Origin: Molanna angustata
Taxonomy: Eukaryota; Arthropoda; Insecta; Trichoptera; Molannidae
Direction of reading: 5' to 3'
Length of the DNA: 64,000 bases
Assembly: GCA_963576475.1 (NCBI GenBank)
Contig: OY754978.1
Location: 2,901,364-2,965,363, forward strand
Below, piece after piece: positions 1-11,690 of this stretch. The number at the start of each line of letters is the position of its first letter. Positions within the stretch are counted from its first letter, which is position 1. Made by a program: the position numbers and the translations under genes. The notes under the pieces were generated by a model, which was given only the letters and a program-made list of their open reading frames with translations, did no database searches and had not been told where the DNA came from.

Positions 1-39
1 TTATTTTGTCGCTTTTTAAATACTTTTCACATTTCTTTT

Positions 40-345
40 TTCTTATATTCTTTTTTACATGATTTTTGTTTACTTTTTTTTACATGATTTTTGTTTACTT
101 TTTTTACATGTTTTTCATTTTTTTTTACTTACATATTTTTTACATGTTTTTTGTTTATTTTTTACATGTTTTATACATTCTTTTTCATTATTTTTTACAT
201 GTTTTTCACATATCTTTTACATGATTTTTGTTTATTTTTTTACATGTTTTTTGTTTATTTTTTTACATATTTTTGCATGTTTTTCATTATTTTTTACATG
301 TATTTTAAATATTTTTTACATGTTTTATATTCATTTGTTGTTATT
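40..345. repeat. T-rich degenerate tandem repeat (TTTTTTACATG motif)
   Basis: About ten imperfect copies of a 20-35 bp unit built on TTTTTTACATG followed by TTTTTGTTTA or TTTTCAT. The two overlapping reading frames of about 100 codons here read as F/Y/H-rich low-complexity protein in both frames, as expected of a translated simple repeat. I do not call a gene. Confidence 0.75.
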
Positions 346-364
346 TATTTTTTCTCATTTTTAA

Positions 365-2076
365 TTCTGTTTTTTTATGTATACTTGTATGTGTAAAAGG
401 TTATAAAACCGCAAATTGAAAAAAAAAATAAAAAAAAAATTTCATTTAGTACAAATCCGATAAAATACATTAAAAATATAACTTTTTACAGCATTTTTTA
501 AAATTACTCTTCAGACTATGGCGTAGAGAAATAAGCATGTTTATGTGCTTAAAGAGGGCATAAAATCAAACTGATAAAGTTTAATATTCTATGTCAGGTT
601 TGTTCTTAAAATATATAATTTAAATAAGTGAGAAATTGGTTTATTACAAATAAACCAATTTCTCTATAGATGGCGTTACAAAAAGGTTTCTTCGTCACTT
701 CATAGATGGCACTAGCAATAATGTCTTATTTTTAGGTGAATTTAAATCTTTATATGCCCTCTTAATATAATTTCCATGTAAAAAGTTTCCGAATTGTTAT
801 AAAGTTTTTCTGACGAGTAAATTAAAAAAAAATGAGGACACTGTTCACTTTCACAGAAAACTTTTCACAGTTTTTTGTGAAAACCTGTGGACCTCAGTCC
901 AAAGATTGTTTACATTCATACTTCCAATGTCAAACACATAATGTCCAACGCAGTTGTTTTCTACAGAAAATAAATTCAAATACAAAACATAATTAATTAA
1001 TTGTGAAACGATTTTCATGTTTTTTTTAACAATTACACTTAGTTTGTATGAAACACAAAATTATACAATTTTATCTAATTATCATAAAATCAGACTGGAA
1101 ACGGTTTAAATATGCATTTTCATCGATAATACACACATTCTGAGAATTTCAGTGTTTTGACTGGTCGAGAAGTAAGCTAAAAATCGATTTCGAAATTCCA
1201 GTACGGACAGACATGTGAAGTTAACGAAAAGGGTGTAATTAAAAGGAATAGCTGTTGAATATATATATGGTTGGACAATTTATATAGCGCAGTTTTCGTG
1301 AAAACTCACCTCAAGGGTTCATAATTGAATGTTATTTTTTACGTCTGATTGTTTGCTGTGATCTTATTTATAACTTTTGTAAATATTTATAATGTGTAAA
1401 TTAAAAACAGATTATAATTTAATTATTTAAATATTTTTTTACGAGATTTTTTATTTAATAGCTAACTATAATTATGTAGGGTAGTAAAAAAACAAATTTA
1501 AATACAAAAATGAAATGACGGGAAATTTTTTCATACATGTCAATCACTGGTGATAATATAACTGAATAATACTGGGGCTCATTTTATTGTAACAAAATAT
1601 TTTTAACTGTTCATATCAGGGTGGTTATTTTTCTTATTGGCAACACTTTTCAAAATGCATTAATTGAACAATTTAATAGATCTAAAGCCAACGGTTGACA
1701 CTCCAGGGATGGTATGGATCTTCATTTATTGTTTGAAATCACAGCCCATGTAAAAAAAATATTATCATAAATATTTTAATACATACTTTTTTTATTTTTT
1801 TACTAATTATCTTAAATACATGTATATTTAAAAAAAAAACGCGCAGTCTACATCGATAATATTTTGGATTATTTTTGGTTTTTGCTGTTCAGGAGTTATT
1901 TACTTTTATTTACTAAGTTTATGTTTATTAGAGATTTTTCGTTCCGTTGTGTTATTTTGTTTATTATTTAAAAATAAATTTGTTTTTGTATTTATTTATT
2001 TATCGTTTCTTTTTATTTCCATCTTTCCCGTTTCTTTTTTCAGCCCAATCAAGATAGTAAATATAGGTATATGTAA
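365..2076. other. AT-rich intergenic DNA, no gene seen
   Basis: No reading frame of note on either strand. It holds a perfect hairpin at 629-663. The stretch at about 470-760 (AGAGGGCATAAAATCAAA and flanks) is shared with 14085-14210 and 23105-23395, so part of it is an old dispersed repeat. Confidence 0.5.
629..663. repeat. Perfect short hairpin
   Basis: GAGAAATTGGTTTATT is followed by a 3-base loop and its exact reverse complement. It could be the core of a small palindromic MITE. Confidence 0.7.
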
Positions 2077-2207
2077 AATGCAGGGGCGTGCCTAGAACCT
2101 TCGGACTAGGCAAACCCCGAAATAAAATTAAGAAATGTCGTGTTTATTTAGTATATAAGGTCTTTGGTTTTTTAGCATCATTGTTCATTCCAGTGGCCAT
2201 AAAAAAT

Positions 2208-2813
2208 ATTTTTATTTTTATTTTATTTTATTTTATTTTATTTTATTTTATTTTATTTTATTTTATTTTATTTTATTTTATTTTATTTTATTTTATTTTA
2301 TTTTATTTTATTTTATTTTATTTTATTTTATTTTATTTTATTTTATTTTATTTTATTTTATTTTATTTTATTTTATTTTATTTTATTTTATTTTATTTTA
2401 TTTTATTTTATTTTATTTTATTTTATTTTATTTTATTTTATTTTATTTTATTTTATTTTATTTTATTTTATTTTATTTTATTTTATTTTATTTTATTTTA
2501 TTTTATTTTATTTTATTTTATTTTATTTTATTTTATTTTATTTTATTTTATTTTATTTTATTTTATTTTATTTTATTTTATTTTATTTTATTTTATTTTA
2601 TTTTATTTTATTTTATTTTATTTTATTTTATTTTATTTTATTTTATTTTATTTTATTTTATTTTATTTTATTTTATTTTATTTTATTTTATTTTATTTTA
2701 TTTTATTTTATTTTATTTTATTTTATTTTATTTTATTTTATTTTATTTTATTTTATTTTATTTTATTTTATTTTATTTTATTTTATTTTATTTTATTTTA
2801 TTTTATTTTATTT
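2208..2813. repeat. (TTTTA)n microsatellite, about 600 bp
   Basis: About 120 nearly uninterrupted TTTTA units. The homologous position in the sister copy near 16590-16620 reads only TTTTTAAAATC, so the array grew from a short seed inside the repeat. Length may be affected by assembly. Confidence 0.95.
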
Positions 2814-2990
2814 ATTTTGGATATCCAACAGTACAGTAGAATATAATAACATTGTATGATATTAAGAACAATGGAAACAACAGTAAATGATAGACTGCGG
2901 TACATAATAACAGGATTCATCATATCAAGTGATTGTTAAGGTTTTACATACAATACAAATAATGAGAAAAACAAAAATAAATATTTTTAA

Positions 2991-3918
2991 ATGCATCATC
3001 ATCAGCAATGGCGCTACAGCCCGGTGCGAGCCTTGGCCTCCTCAAGAAACAGCCTCCATCCCGCCCTGTCGACAGCAAGTCTCCTCCAATTTGTCTATCC
3101 GATCGCTCTTATATCTCCCTCGATGTCGTCCAGCCATCTCATCCTAGGTCTCCCTCTGCTTCTTCTTCCTTCAGGACAGGTGTCCAATACTTTCTTTGGG
3201 ACCCGGTTATCCTCCATTCTACAAACGTGTCCGAGCCAACGTAGACGTTGTATTTTGATGTATTGGACAACGTTTGGTTCGCCATACATTTTTTCTAGCT
3301 CGTGGTTAAACCGGATACTCCAAGATCCTCCTTCACAGGTAGGACCAAATATTTTGCGAAGTATTTTCCTTTCGAACACCAACAATGCATTTTCGTCCTT
3401 CTTGGTCAATGTCCAGCATTCTGATGCATATGTCATGACCGGTCTAAGAAGAGTTTTGTAAATGAGGGTTTTTGTTTTACGAGAGATGAGTCGTGACCTT
3501 AAGTGCTTTAGCAGTCCATAATAGCATATATTTGCCGCGGCAAGTCTTGCTCTTATTTCCGCACTGGTGTTGTTGTCCGCTGTAACAAGAGATCCCAGGT
3601 ATGTGAATGATTCAACGGCTTCTAGCTGATGGGTTCCCGCTGATATTGATTCGTTTCTTACGGTGATGCTATTCAGTGATGCTTTTCTTGTTGCCATGTA
3701 TTTTGTCTTTGAAGCGTTGATCTTTAGACCCATGTTATTGGCTGCAGACTCAAGTCTCAAGAAGTTATCCTTCATGCAAGGCAACGTTCTAGCTATAATA
3801 TCGATATCGTCTGCATATGCAAGTAATTGACTCGACTTTCTGAAAATTGTTCCTGTTGTCTCTATTCCTGAGTCTCTAACAGCTTTTTCCAGGACAATAA
3901 AAAAAAATAATAAATAAA
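2991..3918 (-). mobile_element. 5'-truncated RTE-like LINE, decayed ORF
   Basis: On the minus strand the frame starts inside a reverse transcriptase just before the catalytic YADD (LLAYADDIDIIARTL). It continues through the LRPVMTYASECWTL segment and the RLRWLGHVCRMEDN block typical of RTE-like C-termini. It lacks the endonuclease and most of the RT. Relative to the second copy (58551-59337) a CAG codon has become TAG near 3095, cutting the frame after DIRAIG; the old stop lies near 3010. The element ends in a few ATG/ATC trinucleotides, as RTE elements do. The flanks 2977-2990 and 3920-3933 both read TTTTTAAATGCAT, the target-site duplication. A dead copy. Confidence 0.85.
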
Positions 3919-4404
3919 TAATTTTTAAATGCATACCAAAATAATATATACTTTTATGGCCCAGTAAAGCACCGTATCTAAATACGGTTCAATTTTAATC
4001 TTTTAGTATGGTTGCAATAAAAACATATTAGTTCTTGAATTTAAAATATATCCATAGGCAATATTTTCGGCTTCTATAAGCAATTCCGCTTCTGGTAAAA
4101 TGCAAATTTTAAAATATAATCATCATATTCTGAAAACATAAAGTCATCATAGATTATGTCATATTTCATACCTCTGCCACAAGAGACAAACTCATATTAA
4201 AATAGGCATATTAATATGCCGATATTAATATAGGCATATTACTATATGCACATATATTATGTGGAACGCAAAATCAATAAATTGCTTCTTTTGCAGGCCA
4301 TCAATTAAGCAAGAGCGCCTTGTAATGATCTTGTATTTTTGTATTCGGCGCTATAGAAATCTTAATTATTATTATTTACATAAAATACGTGTTACGTATT
4401 ATTG

Positions 4405-4738
4405 GATTCTAATGAAGAATTATTTAATATTACAGAATATCTGTATACGGTTCATATACAATCTCAAAAAATATGAACGTGTTTCGACTTGTAGAAATAT
4501 ACTTCGTTGGCCAAAGATACGAGATCGATTATTTATAACCTCCATTCAACACAACATTTTAAAAATAACGTCGTTTTCCTGTCAAACCACAATCAACCTC
4601 TTCGATCTGCTGAACGTACCACACTTACCTACTATCCCCATTCACAATACAGAAGTTGTCACGTTTTTTCAAAAATCAGTTAAGTCACGTCATCTCAACC
4701 CAAACAAATATTTCAAGATAAACAACAAAAACAAATAA
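4405..4738 (+). pseudogene. LINE ORF2 C-terminal fragment
   Basis: The frame holds LQNICIRFIYNLKKYERVS followed by LRWPKIRDRLF. This is the region downstream of the RT in jockey-like LINEs, where the line reads LQN.CIRFI then W.P.R.R. It matches the fragment at 40406-40639. The frame runs on to a stop at 4738 with family-like text (FDLLNVPHLPTIPIHNTE). No RT catalytic block and no clear ends: a dead fragment. Confidence 0.55.
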
Positions 4739-4810
4739 TTATCAAATAAATTCTGCACCTTTTCGTAGTCTCCTTATTTTCAGTAGCGTCTAGCCCCTGA
4801 GTTTCTTTTC

Positions 4811-4892
4811 TGCATTCTTAGGTTAGGTTTAAGTTTGTGTATAATAATAATAGCGACTCGCGTGAGCGAGTTGCTTTATAAATTGAATTATA
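4811..4892 (+). mobile_element. Fragment of palindromic MITE with ACTCGC hairpin
   Basis: Carries TTAGGTTAGGTTTAAGTTTG and the hairpin ACTCGCGTGAGCGAGT (arms ACTCGC/GCGAGT). The same module occurs at about 10806-11036, 51110-51327, 54068-54296 and 55580-55815. Confidence 0.6.
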
Positions 4893-5054
4893 AATTATTA
4901 TAAACTAGCTTTTATGTCCCGCCGTTGGCCAAGAATGTAAATTAGTGAAGGAATAAGCAATCGTTTATATACCTACATAATATTGTCACACATAATTTTT
5001 TTTAACCGTAGTATGAAAAGTAGTTTGAAATTTAATTGAGTTTAAGCGGTGTAA

Positions 5055-6760
5055 AATCTTAAAGTGATGGCCACAATCCATTTGCTTTTATATATAAGCA
5101 CATACAATTTCTGCACGCATGGACTATGGGAAATGATTTTAAATATGACTTATTATAAAAAGACAACGTCGACAAAGCTAAGTCAGCTTTTTTAAAGATC
5201 TCACACATCGCCAAGGCACACTGGGGTTTACAGTTTCAAGTATCCTGTCTTTTCTATAAGGCAGTTTACCTCGGCATTCCTTGCTATGCAGCAGGATGTT
5301 GGTCTCACGCCTGTGAGCTTCAACATATAAGCATATGGATATCCAAAGCATATGGAACGAGTCCCACTGAAGCACTGCCAATTTTGACAGGCATGACTCC
5401 CCTTGATCTGGAACTTCAGCGTAGAGGGGCTGTTTTCAACCTTACGCGGGGCTGTTCTTCTATGATCGGAAATATTCCTCTCTTCCCTCCAGAGGGTCGA
5501 GTGTCACGCGGCTTTGTTGAAAGGACTGTAAATGAAAATTTGCAGAACATCTGGCAGACTCGCTGGACGGCCTGCTCAGTGGGAAGAATTACCTACTTAT
5601 TTTTTCCCGACGTGAGGTATCGTCTTAAATCTCCCTGGGTTGTTCCAGACTTTTGGACTTCCCAATTTTTCACAGGACACGGAAACTTTAAAAGTTATCT
5701 TCACCGATTTAACATTGCCTCCTCTGCCTCATGTCATTTCTGTCAATACCCGGACCAAACTTCGGAACATATCCTTTGGGAATGTTGCCACCCAATGGTG
5801 TCCTCATATAGATCGGAGCTCCTCGTTGCTGTCCGTGGGCCTCTTCAAGGTCCCATTGGTCATGCGGATTTTGTGATCTCGAAGAAAAATTATAAAGCTT
5901 TTAAGGTTTTCTGTCATAGATATGGTGCCTTACTTTTAGAAGATTCCCGTTAAATTAATTATTTCCAGAGATCTTGGTCACTTCTCTGATGGTCTGCATG
6001 TAGGGGGATCTGAGGTCATAGACAGTCCACGGGTGTGAATTTTCTGTTCGCACTCGTTGATTGTTTATTTTTGCACTATGGTGCCGAGATTGCTAATCTA
6101 GAGGGCTCCATGAGCTACTTTTCGTGCTATGCATTTTTTTTTGTCGTTCACTTAGCGTTCTGTGAAGGGGCCGATTACAGTCCCCATAGGCAGAGCGGGT
6201 GGTGGTGGGAGTAGCGAAAAAAAAAAAAAAAAGACAACGTCGTAAAGAGTTTGGATTGGCCACAACCCCTATTTTTATATATTGTCATCGAACGCAAATA
6301 ATGTGTTTTAAATATTTAGTAATTTTGGATGATGGGAAATGGTTTAAAAATTGATTAAACAAAAGTACTGAAAATATTCTAGTGTTGGTCCCATCCCATT
6401 CGTTTTTATATTTTTCGTCAAGTGTGCATATAGTTTATTATAGTTTTGCACAATAAAACTGATAGACTTAAAACTGACACATAAGTCTACATTACAGAAG
6501 AAGAAGACTTAAGCTATGTTAAATAGTTTTTAATATGAATATAAACGTTGTGAAGATCCAGCAATGGCCACAACCCCGATTTTTTATATATTGTCATCAA
6601 AATGAAATGTGTAGTTATTGAAAATTAAGCAATATATGATGATATAATAAATGGTGTAAATTTGATTGAACAAAAGTAATGAGAAGATTCTAGTGTTGGT
6701 CACATCCCATTTGTTTTTTTGTATTTTCATCAAGTATGCATGTTGTTTATAATATTTCGT
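5055..6760 (+). repeat. Degenerate tandem repeat of about 306 bp, split by a LINE
   Basis: Units start with GGCCACAAYCC, followed by a TTTTTATATAT stretch and GATGGGAAATGRTTTA. They begin near 5068, 6259 and 6565, so the last two are about 306 bp apart. The first unit is interrupted by the R1-like LINE at 5172-6231. No coding capacity. Confidence 0.6.
5172..6231 (+). mobile_element. 5'-truncated R1-like LINE with target-site duplication
   Basis: The reading frame from about 5170 to a stop at 5953 is the C-terminal part of an R1/I-type ORF2. It has an AYGTSPTEALPILTGMTPLD segment, then FFTGHGNFKSYLHRF, then a C-x2-C-x7-H-x4-C zinc knuckle (CHFCQYPDQTSEHILWEC), the hallmark C-terminal knuckle of these LINEs. 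A 3' UTR of about 265 bp ends in an A-run. AGACAACGTCG stands before the element (5161-5171) and after the A-run (6232-6242), so both insertion ends are fixed. Endonuclease and RT domains are missing. The frame upstream of the ATG at 5384 is open and homologous, so that ATG is not a real start. Confidence 0.9.
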
Positions 6761-6779
6761 TACAATAGACTATTAGACA

Positions 6780-7330
6780 TAAAACTAATCCAAAAGACTA
6801 AATAAAAAAAGAAGTAAAAGTATAAAACTATAACAAATAGTTTGTAATAAAAACTGACCCAATGGTCTACATAGAAGATGAAATAGAAGAATTACACATT
6901 AGGAAATGTATTATATAAAAAACTGACCAAAAGTTCTTCATAAAAGAAGAAGAAGATGAATTGAACTATAGGAAATATTTTATATAAAATTCACCCAACA
7001 TCTACATAAAATAAGAAAACGAAGAATTTGACTAAAGGATAGTTTGTTTAAAAATAGTTTGTTTAAAAACTAACCAAAAGGTCTACATAAAGGAAGAAGA
7101 AGACGAATTAGACTATAGGAAATAGTTTGTATAAAAACTCACCCAAGGTCTACATAAATTAAGAAAAAGAAAAATTAGACTATAGGAAATAGTTTATTTA
7201 TGAACTGTCCCAAATGACTTCACAAAAGAAGAGGAAGAAGATTTAAACCCCAAGAAATAGTTTGTAGAAAAAATCACCCAAAGGTCTACATAGAAAAAAG
7301 AAGAATTTCACTATAGGAAATAGTTTGTAG
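6780..7330 (+). repeat. Degenerate tandem repeat, unit about 60-75 bp
   Basis: Repeated blocks of AAACTGACCMAAARGTCTAC, then AAAGAAGAAGAAGA, then TATAGGAAATAGTTTGTA. About eight units with indels; no reading frame. Confidence 0.6.
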
Positions 7331-8630
7331 GTATATTGAATGTGTATTGTAGTTAACCTAAAATAGTTTAATAATTTTCCTATACAAAATCAGTATATTC
7401 TTGGTTTTTAAGTAGTATTAGGTATGTAGGTACCTACCTACAATGATGTTCTAAATTAATTCGAATTCGATTTATAACAAATTTTATTTGAATATCAGAA
7501 TGTGTCCGTTACCATAGTAACCATGTTCCAACATGTGAAAAATATCAAATGTTATGGAGACATTTTTTGAATATGTAGGTACCTACATTGGTTTGTTCGA
7601 TGCCATAAAAATGAAAATTGTCAGAAAAATCAAATATTTTTAGCAAATTTTGCAATTTTATTACGCCTATATCTTTACTAATAATTAACAGACTTTTACA
7701 ATATATGTCTTAAAACTTGCTGTAATGTCTTGTGTTTCATTTTATTATTTCATAATCACATTTATTTCAAAGGTATATTATTTTAAAGAACATATTCATT
7801 CGGTAGGAAAATTAAATATCGTATGAAAATATATTAAAATGGCGGGGTTATATGTACACTTGTACAAAACGCTTACTTTAAAAATAAGTTAAACATTATA
7901 ATTAGACAAAATATTCACCATGTTTTTCACTTAAAAGCTAAGTTATACTTGAAAATATATATTTTTTTCGTGTAAATACGTACTTCTAACTTTTAAACTA
8001 ACAGATATTTGCGTGCAAAATGTACACTTTTTTGACAGATATGACTTGGAAAATTTTGTATGAAAAAAATTATTATTGAAATATCTTTAAAATTCAGCAT
8101 TTTAATCGCATTATTTTTAGCGTGACACTGCATCAGGTATACTGGTACACGTTCGCACATAAATTAGATTTTTAGATGCTCTTGGTTTTTCAAAAGGCGT
8201 GAGACAAACACACACACACACTAACATATTGATTGCTTTATTACTTTAGATTAAATATATAATATTCTTTTAATTTTTCGCATTTAATATAAAATTTCAC
8301 AGCTCATTTGACTTAATACTACGAGATCTCAACCAATCAGAGAGCCAACCGGAAACAGAATGCAAACGGGTAGATTCGGATTGTAGACTCTAGTCTTATT
8401 TTCCTCATTGCTTAATATAAATATCGCCAAATACTTGAACCAGCCTTCCAGGTGCGTAGAGCGCAAATTTGTGTATTTTTTGCTTCGTTTATATACCTAC
8501 ATGCAAATCGCCCCCCTTCTCGACGAAATGGCTCAATATATTTGCCGACAACTTTATTAATGATAATAAAATTCAACCACACTAGTAAATCCATAAAAAA
8601 TATAAACCTATTACAAATAAAAACTAATTA
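7331..8630. other. AT-rich DNA with an old dispersed repeat, no gene seen
   Basis: The stretch 7830-8105 (TACAAAACGCTTACTTTAAA and flanks) recurs at 37785-38030, and in reverse near 41870-42040. Otherwise nothing recognisable. The 60-codon minus frame at 8412-8594 resembles nothing I know. Confidence 0.45.
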
Positions 8631-8631
8631 A

Positions 8632-8815
8632 TTATCAACTAGAATTATGAAAAAAATATATATTTTTAATTTTAATTTCTACTTATTTTTTTATTTTTTT
8701 TCTCGCAAACGTGACTCCCATTCACCGGTAACGCTCTATGCTGAGCATCGTCAGAATGGTTGAACTTAAAATTATATATATAGTTTTTTTCATAATTTTA
8801 GTTGATTATGGAGTT
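8632..8815. repeat. Inverted repeat around a Penelope-like end motif
   Basis: Arms ATCAACTAGAATTATGAAAA (about 8635) and TTTTTCATAATTTTAGTTGAT (about 8785-8808) flank a segment with CACCGGTAACGCTCTATGC and GCATCGTCAGAATGGTT. Small GC stem-loops with CATCGTCAG/CTGACGATG resemble ends of Penelope-like retroelements; that assignment is tentative. Confidence 0.4.
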
Positions 8816-8871
8816 CTATCATGACATGACAGTTTCAAACATTGAAAAAATAATTAATAATCAAACGTGGA

Positions 8872-9250
8872 GGCTTCAACTTTGTGGAAATTTATATTTT
8901 ATAAATTATTTAAATTAAACACAATACATTTACTTTGTTTGTTTATATTTAAACTGTTTACATCCAACTGAGGAAGGGAACGGACGTTCCCAAAACATGT
9001 TCATTGTTATTTATAAAAATAAATTTGGTTCAATTGAACCCGGTTCAAAGTCTTATTCTGAAATTCAAATATTCTCATACAAGAATTATTTATTCTTATA
9101 TGAGAATATTTGAATTTCAGAATAAGACTTTGAACCGGGTTCAATTGAACCAAATTTATTTTTATAAATAACACTGATTGTGTTTAAGTAAAAATAATCA
9201 AGTGGAAATATACAAAGTAAATGTATTGTGTTAAATTAAAAAAATGTATT
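8872..9250. mobile_element. Foldback element with near-perfect 80-bp arms
   Basis: 9006-9086 and 9092-9172 are reverse complements with about one mismatch around a tiny loop (core GGTTCAATTGAACCCGGTTC). Outside them, AACACAATACATTTACTTTG (about 8918) and CAAAGTAAATGTATTGTGTT (about 9216) form a second, outer pair. Between the pairs lies GGGAACGGACGTTCCC, a small perfect stem followed by AAAACATGT. Confidence 0.75.
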
Positions 9251-9489
9251 TATTTAAACTAATAAATATCACCACGAAAAAAATAATAATAATAATACGA
9301 AAATACAAAAAAACATTAAAATATTAATGATAATGTCCAAAAATAGGAAAAGGATGGGATGTGAAGGGATGAAGGATAAAGGAATTATAGGTATGTAGAT
9401 AAGAAATGGTGTTATTATTTTTTTTGCTCTTAGTATTTATTTTTATAACTAAATACCTACTAATGTACCAATTTAACTTAAGAGACTTC

Positions 9490-9540
9490 ACGTTATTCGG
9501 GTTGGTTGGAAGAAATTACCTTGCACAGTGCACTTGTGTA
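9490..9540 (+). mobile_element. LINE 3'-tail fragment
   Basis: GGTTGGTTGGAAGAAATTAC followed by CTTGCACAGTGCAC..TTGTGTACA is a copy of the tail shared by the LINE 3' ends at 28870-28945 and 41600-41690. The tRNA-like SINE follows directly. Confidence 0.5.
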
Positions 9541-9738
9541 CATGATGGTTAAATATCTGACTGCTGATCCAAAGGTCCCGGGTTCGATTCCCGGCGGAGA
9601 CACAGTTGTTAATTGTGTTTTCAGTCTGGATCTGTGAGACGACAACTTATTGGGTGCGTGTTAAATTAATACTTAACATAGTACCTGTTAGTTGCCCGAG
9701 AAGCATATTTTTAATTAAATCAAAGATATATAAATAAA
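9541..9738 (+). mobile_element. tRNA-derived SINE (family 1)
   Basis: The B box GGTTCGATTCC at 9581-9591 lies in a tRNA-like arm (TCCCGGGTTCGATTCCCGGC). Then comes a non-tRNA body with GTGTTTTCAGTCTGGATCTG and CTGTTAGTTGCCCGAGAAGC, ending in a TAAATAAATAAA tail. Other copies: 12480-12610 (+), 23880-24035 (-), 36470-36635 (-), 42370-42585 (-). Confidence 0.8.
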
Positions 9739-9739
9739 T

Positions 9740-10805
9740 AAACTTAAATCTAATTTGAGATATATATAATGATGGAGCAAAACTTTTTGACGAATAATTC
9801 TAAAAAGTTTGATCGAATCTGTCGTTCCTTATTTTTCTACATATAATATAGGTAATTATTTTCATAAGATTGAATTTTTCAAATTATTAAATACATCGTT
9901 GTATGTAAGTTCACAATTTTCAGCATAGTACATAAAGATTTTTCTTATTTAAAAAAAGTTCTGGAAAACTTATATTACACACATGTCATTCTTGGATTGT
10001 GTAGTAAAAAAATATATTTTAGTTATAAAATTTTTCACTAACACTAAATTAATTATTACTTTTTGATTCAATTATATTTTGCGAATACAAATATTTTAAA
10101 ATAGGATATTTTACTCAGATTTTATTTTGCACAAAGAGATCAAGGAATTAATTCCAAGAAGAAATTTAAGTTTGAGATGAGCCATTAAATGAACAATAAA
10201 CTCTCGATTGCGACAGTAAAGTTAAATTTTTTTATATCCCAATAATAATAATTAAAATGGAATGCCATCAAGTTTATGTAGTGATGAACAAATCTTGCAG
10301 TCTCGCAAGTCCAAGACCGCATATGTCGCTGCAAGACCATGCATGCATATACAATAAACAGTATTTAACATGATAAATCCTACAAAAAAGAAGTAAAAAT
10401 AATACATGAATACAACGAATGAAACAAAAAAAACTAATAACAATAATCGACTTAATATAATTTTTTTCAAATAGAAAAAAAAGAAAATATAAATCCCAAT
10501 AACAAAAAAAAGAAAGAAATAAAAGAAGTCCCATACAAAAACCATGATGTTTATTTATAGAAGCGATAAAATAAAAATTATATCTCACGAATAAAAGTGT
10601 CATTTTGCACATTTAAATGTTGATGCAAAATGACTTAATAGTTTGCCAATGACAAGTAATATATATCGCCTAGGCTAGAATAATTGTTCCTCAGATAGTA
10701 AAGCCGTGCCATTGGCGAAGAATAACGTGAAAGTGTGCGAGTACATATTTGTATAGTAAAAAGGTACCGTTTGCCTGTTTGTAGTTCCGGAGCATCTTTA
10801 ATATA
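9740..10805. other. AT-rich intergenic DNA, no gene seen
   Basis: Two minus-strand frames overlap at 10252-10612. Both are F/Y/L/I-rich and overlap each other in different frames, as in AT-rich noncoding DNA. No homology or motif seen. Confidence 0.45.
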
Positions 10806-11036
10806 ATGGGGATAACCTAGTCTTCACACCATTTTTGTAAACCTAACCTACAAAAGTTTGGTAAAAATAGGTTGGTTAGGTTTGTTTGTAGTTATAATTA
10901 CGACTGGCGTGAGCCAGTTGCATTATATATTAAAAAAAATAACCAAAATATTAAAATAAATGACTAAATTGGTATTTTTACCAAACTTTTGTAGGTTATG
11001 TTAAAAAAAATGGTATGAAGACTAGGATATCCATAT
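10806..11036. mobile_element. Palindromic MITE with ACTGGC hairpin
   Basis: Ends are TAACCTAGTCTTCACACCAT on the left and ATGGTATGAAGACTAGGATA on the right. Inside them are inverted copies of CCTACAAAAGTTTGGTAAAA. The centre is the hairpin ACTGGCGTGAGCCAGT, where other copies have ACTCGCGTGAGCGAGT, so both arms changed together. A partial second copy follows at 11060-11128. Confidence 0.75.
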
Positions 11037-11059
11037 AATGGTACTGCCTCCTTGGCCAG

Positions 11060-11128
11060 CCAGGATAGCCTAGGAAGTACACCGATTTTTTAAACCTAAC
11101 CTACAAAATTTTAGCAAAAATAGGTTCA
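11060..11128. mobile_element. Partial copy of the same palindromic MITE
   Basis: GATAGCCTAGGAAGTACACC, then TTAAACCTAACCTACAAAAT and AAAAATAGGTT. The second arm is absent. Confidence 0.5.
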
Positions 11129-11345
11129 CCTATTGCACAATTCATATGCTTAATTTAGGGAATTTAGGAAGATGTTTATGTACCTACTCGTTTAAATAGG
11201 ATTTTTTATTTAATAAAAAAACACGATTGAAAAAAAATACAATACATCAAGAGAAAATAAATTATTATTATAATGAATGTTTTGTTTTTAGTATAAAAAC
11301 CGACAAATCTATGAATATATGCACAAATGTATTACCAGCATAATA

Positions 11346-11688
11346 TTAGGTCCTTAGATATGAAATTGGCGTTTTGTATGGGAGGAACATAATGTCGATT
11401 TTTTTTAATATAATGTATTTATTTAATCAAAGTATGTACCGTTGCTATCTATGCACTTTTGTCATCTCATAGGTAGTTCATTGATCCCTTTACTAAAAAC
11501 AACATTCGGACGGGACGCAATGAGAAAAATCAATTGAGGAAAAATCAAATGAATTATAATTTTCGAAACACAAATACATGAGTAAATAGTTGTATAAGTT
11601 TGAATTTGGAATTCCTAACCAAAGAGAAGATTTTTGAGATCAAAATTGCCAGTACGGCAAAACACCAATTTCATATGTAAGGACCTAA
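11346..11688. mobile_element. MITE with TA target duplication (Tc1/mariner-like)
   Basis: Terminal inverted repeats of about 30 bp: TTAGGTCCTTAGATATGAAA at the left and TTTCATATGTAAGGACCTAA at the right, with CAAAACGCCAAT/CAAAACACCAAT continuing inward. Both ends are flanked by TA (11344-11345, 11689-11690). The 343-bp interior has no frame. Superfamily is inferred from the TA duplication. Confidence 0.75.
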
Positions 11689-11690
11689 TA

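Larger units (their letters stand above)
2077..4100 (+). mobile_element. Dispersed repeat split by a microsatellite and a LINE
   Basis: The left end (CAGGGGCGTGCC, then CTTCGGACTAGGCAAAC) and the right part (3934-4095, containing ATTTTCGGCTTCTATAAGCA) both match one continuous copy in reverse orientation at 16320-16712. In this copy the middle is expanded into (TTTTA)n and further interrupted by a minus-strand LINE at 2991-3918. The CAGGGGCG terminus looks like the end of a DNA transposon, but the far end and superfamily are not established. The long frame at 2088-2846 is only the pentamer translated (repeating FYFIL) and is not a gene. Confidence 0.6.

Noticed and set aside
59..396. Two ~100-codon overlapping frames
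   Set aside because: Both are translations of the TTTTTTACATG tandem repeat in different frames; F/Y/H-only composition.
2088..2846. 252-codon frame, the longest but one in the window
   Set aside because: Almost entirely (TTTTA)n, giving a repeating FYFIL; a microsatellite artefact.
9541..9600. True tRNA gene
   Set aside because: B box is good but the cloverleaf is not complete and the same head recurs with a SINE body at several places.
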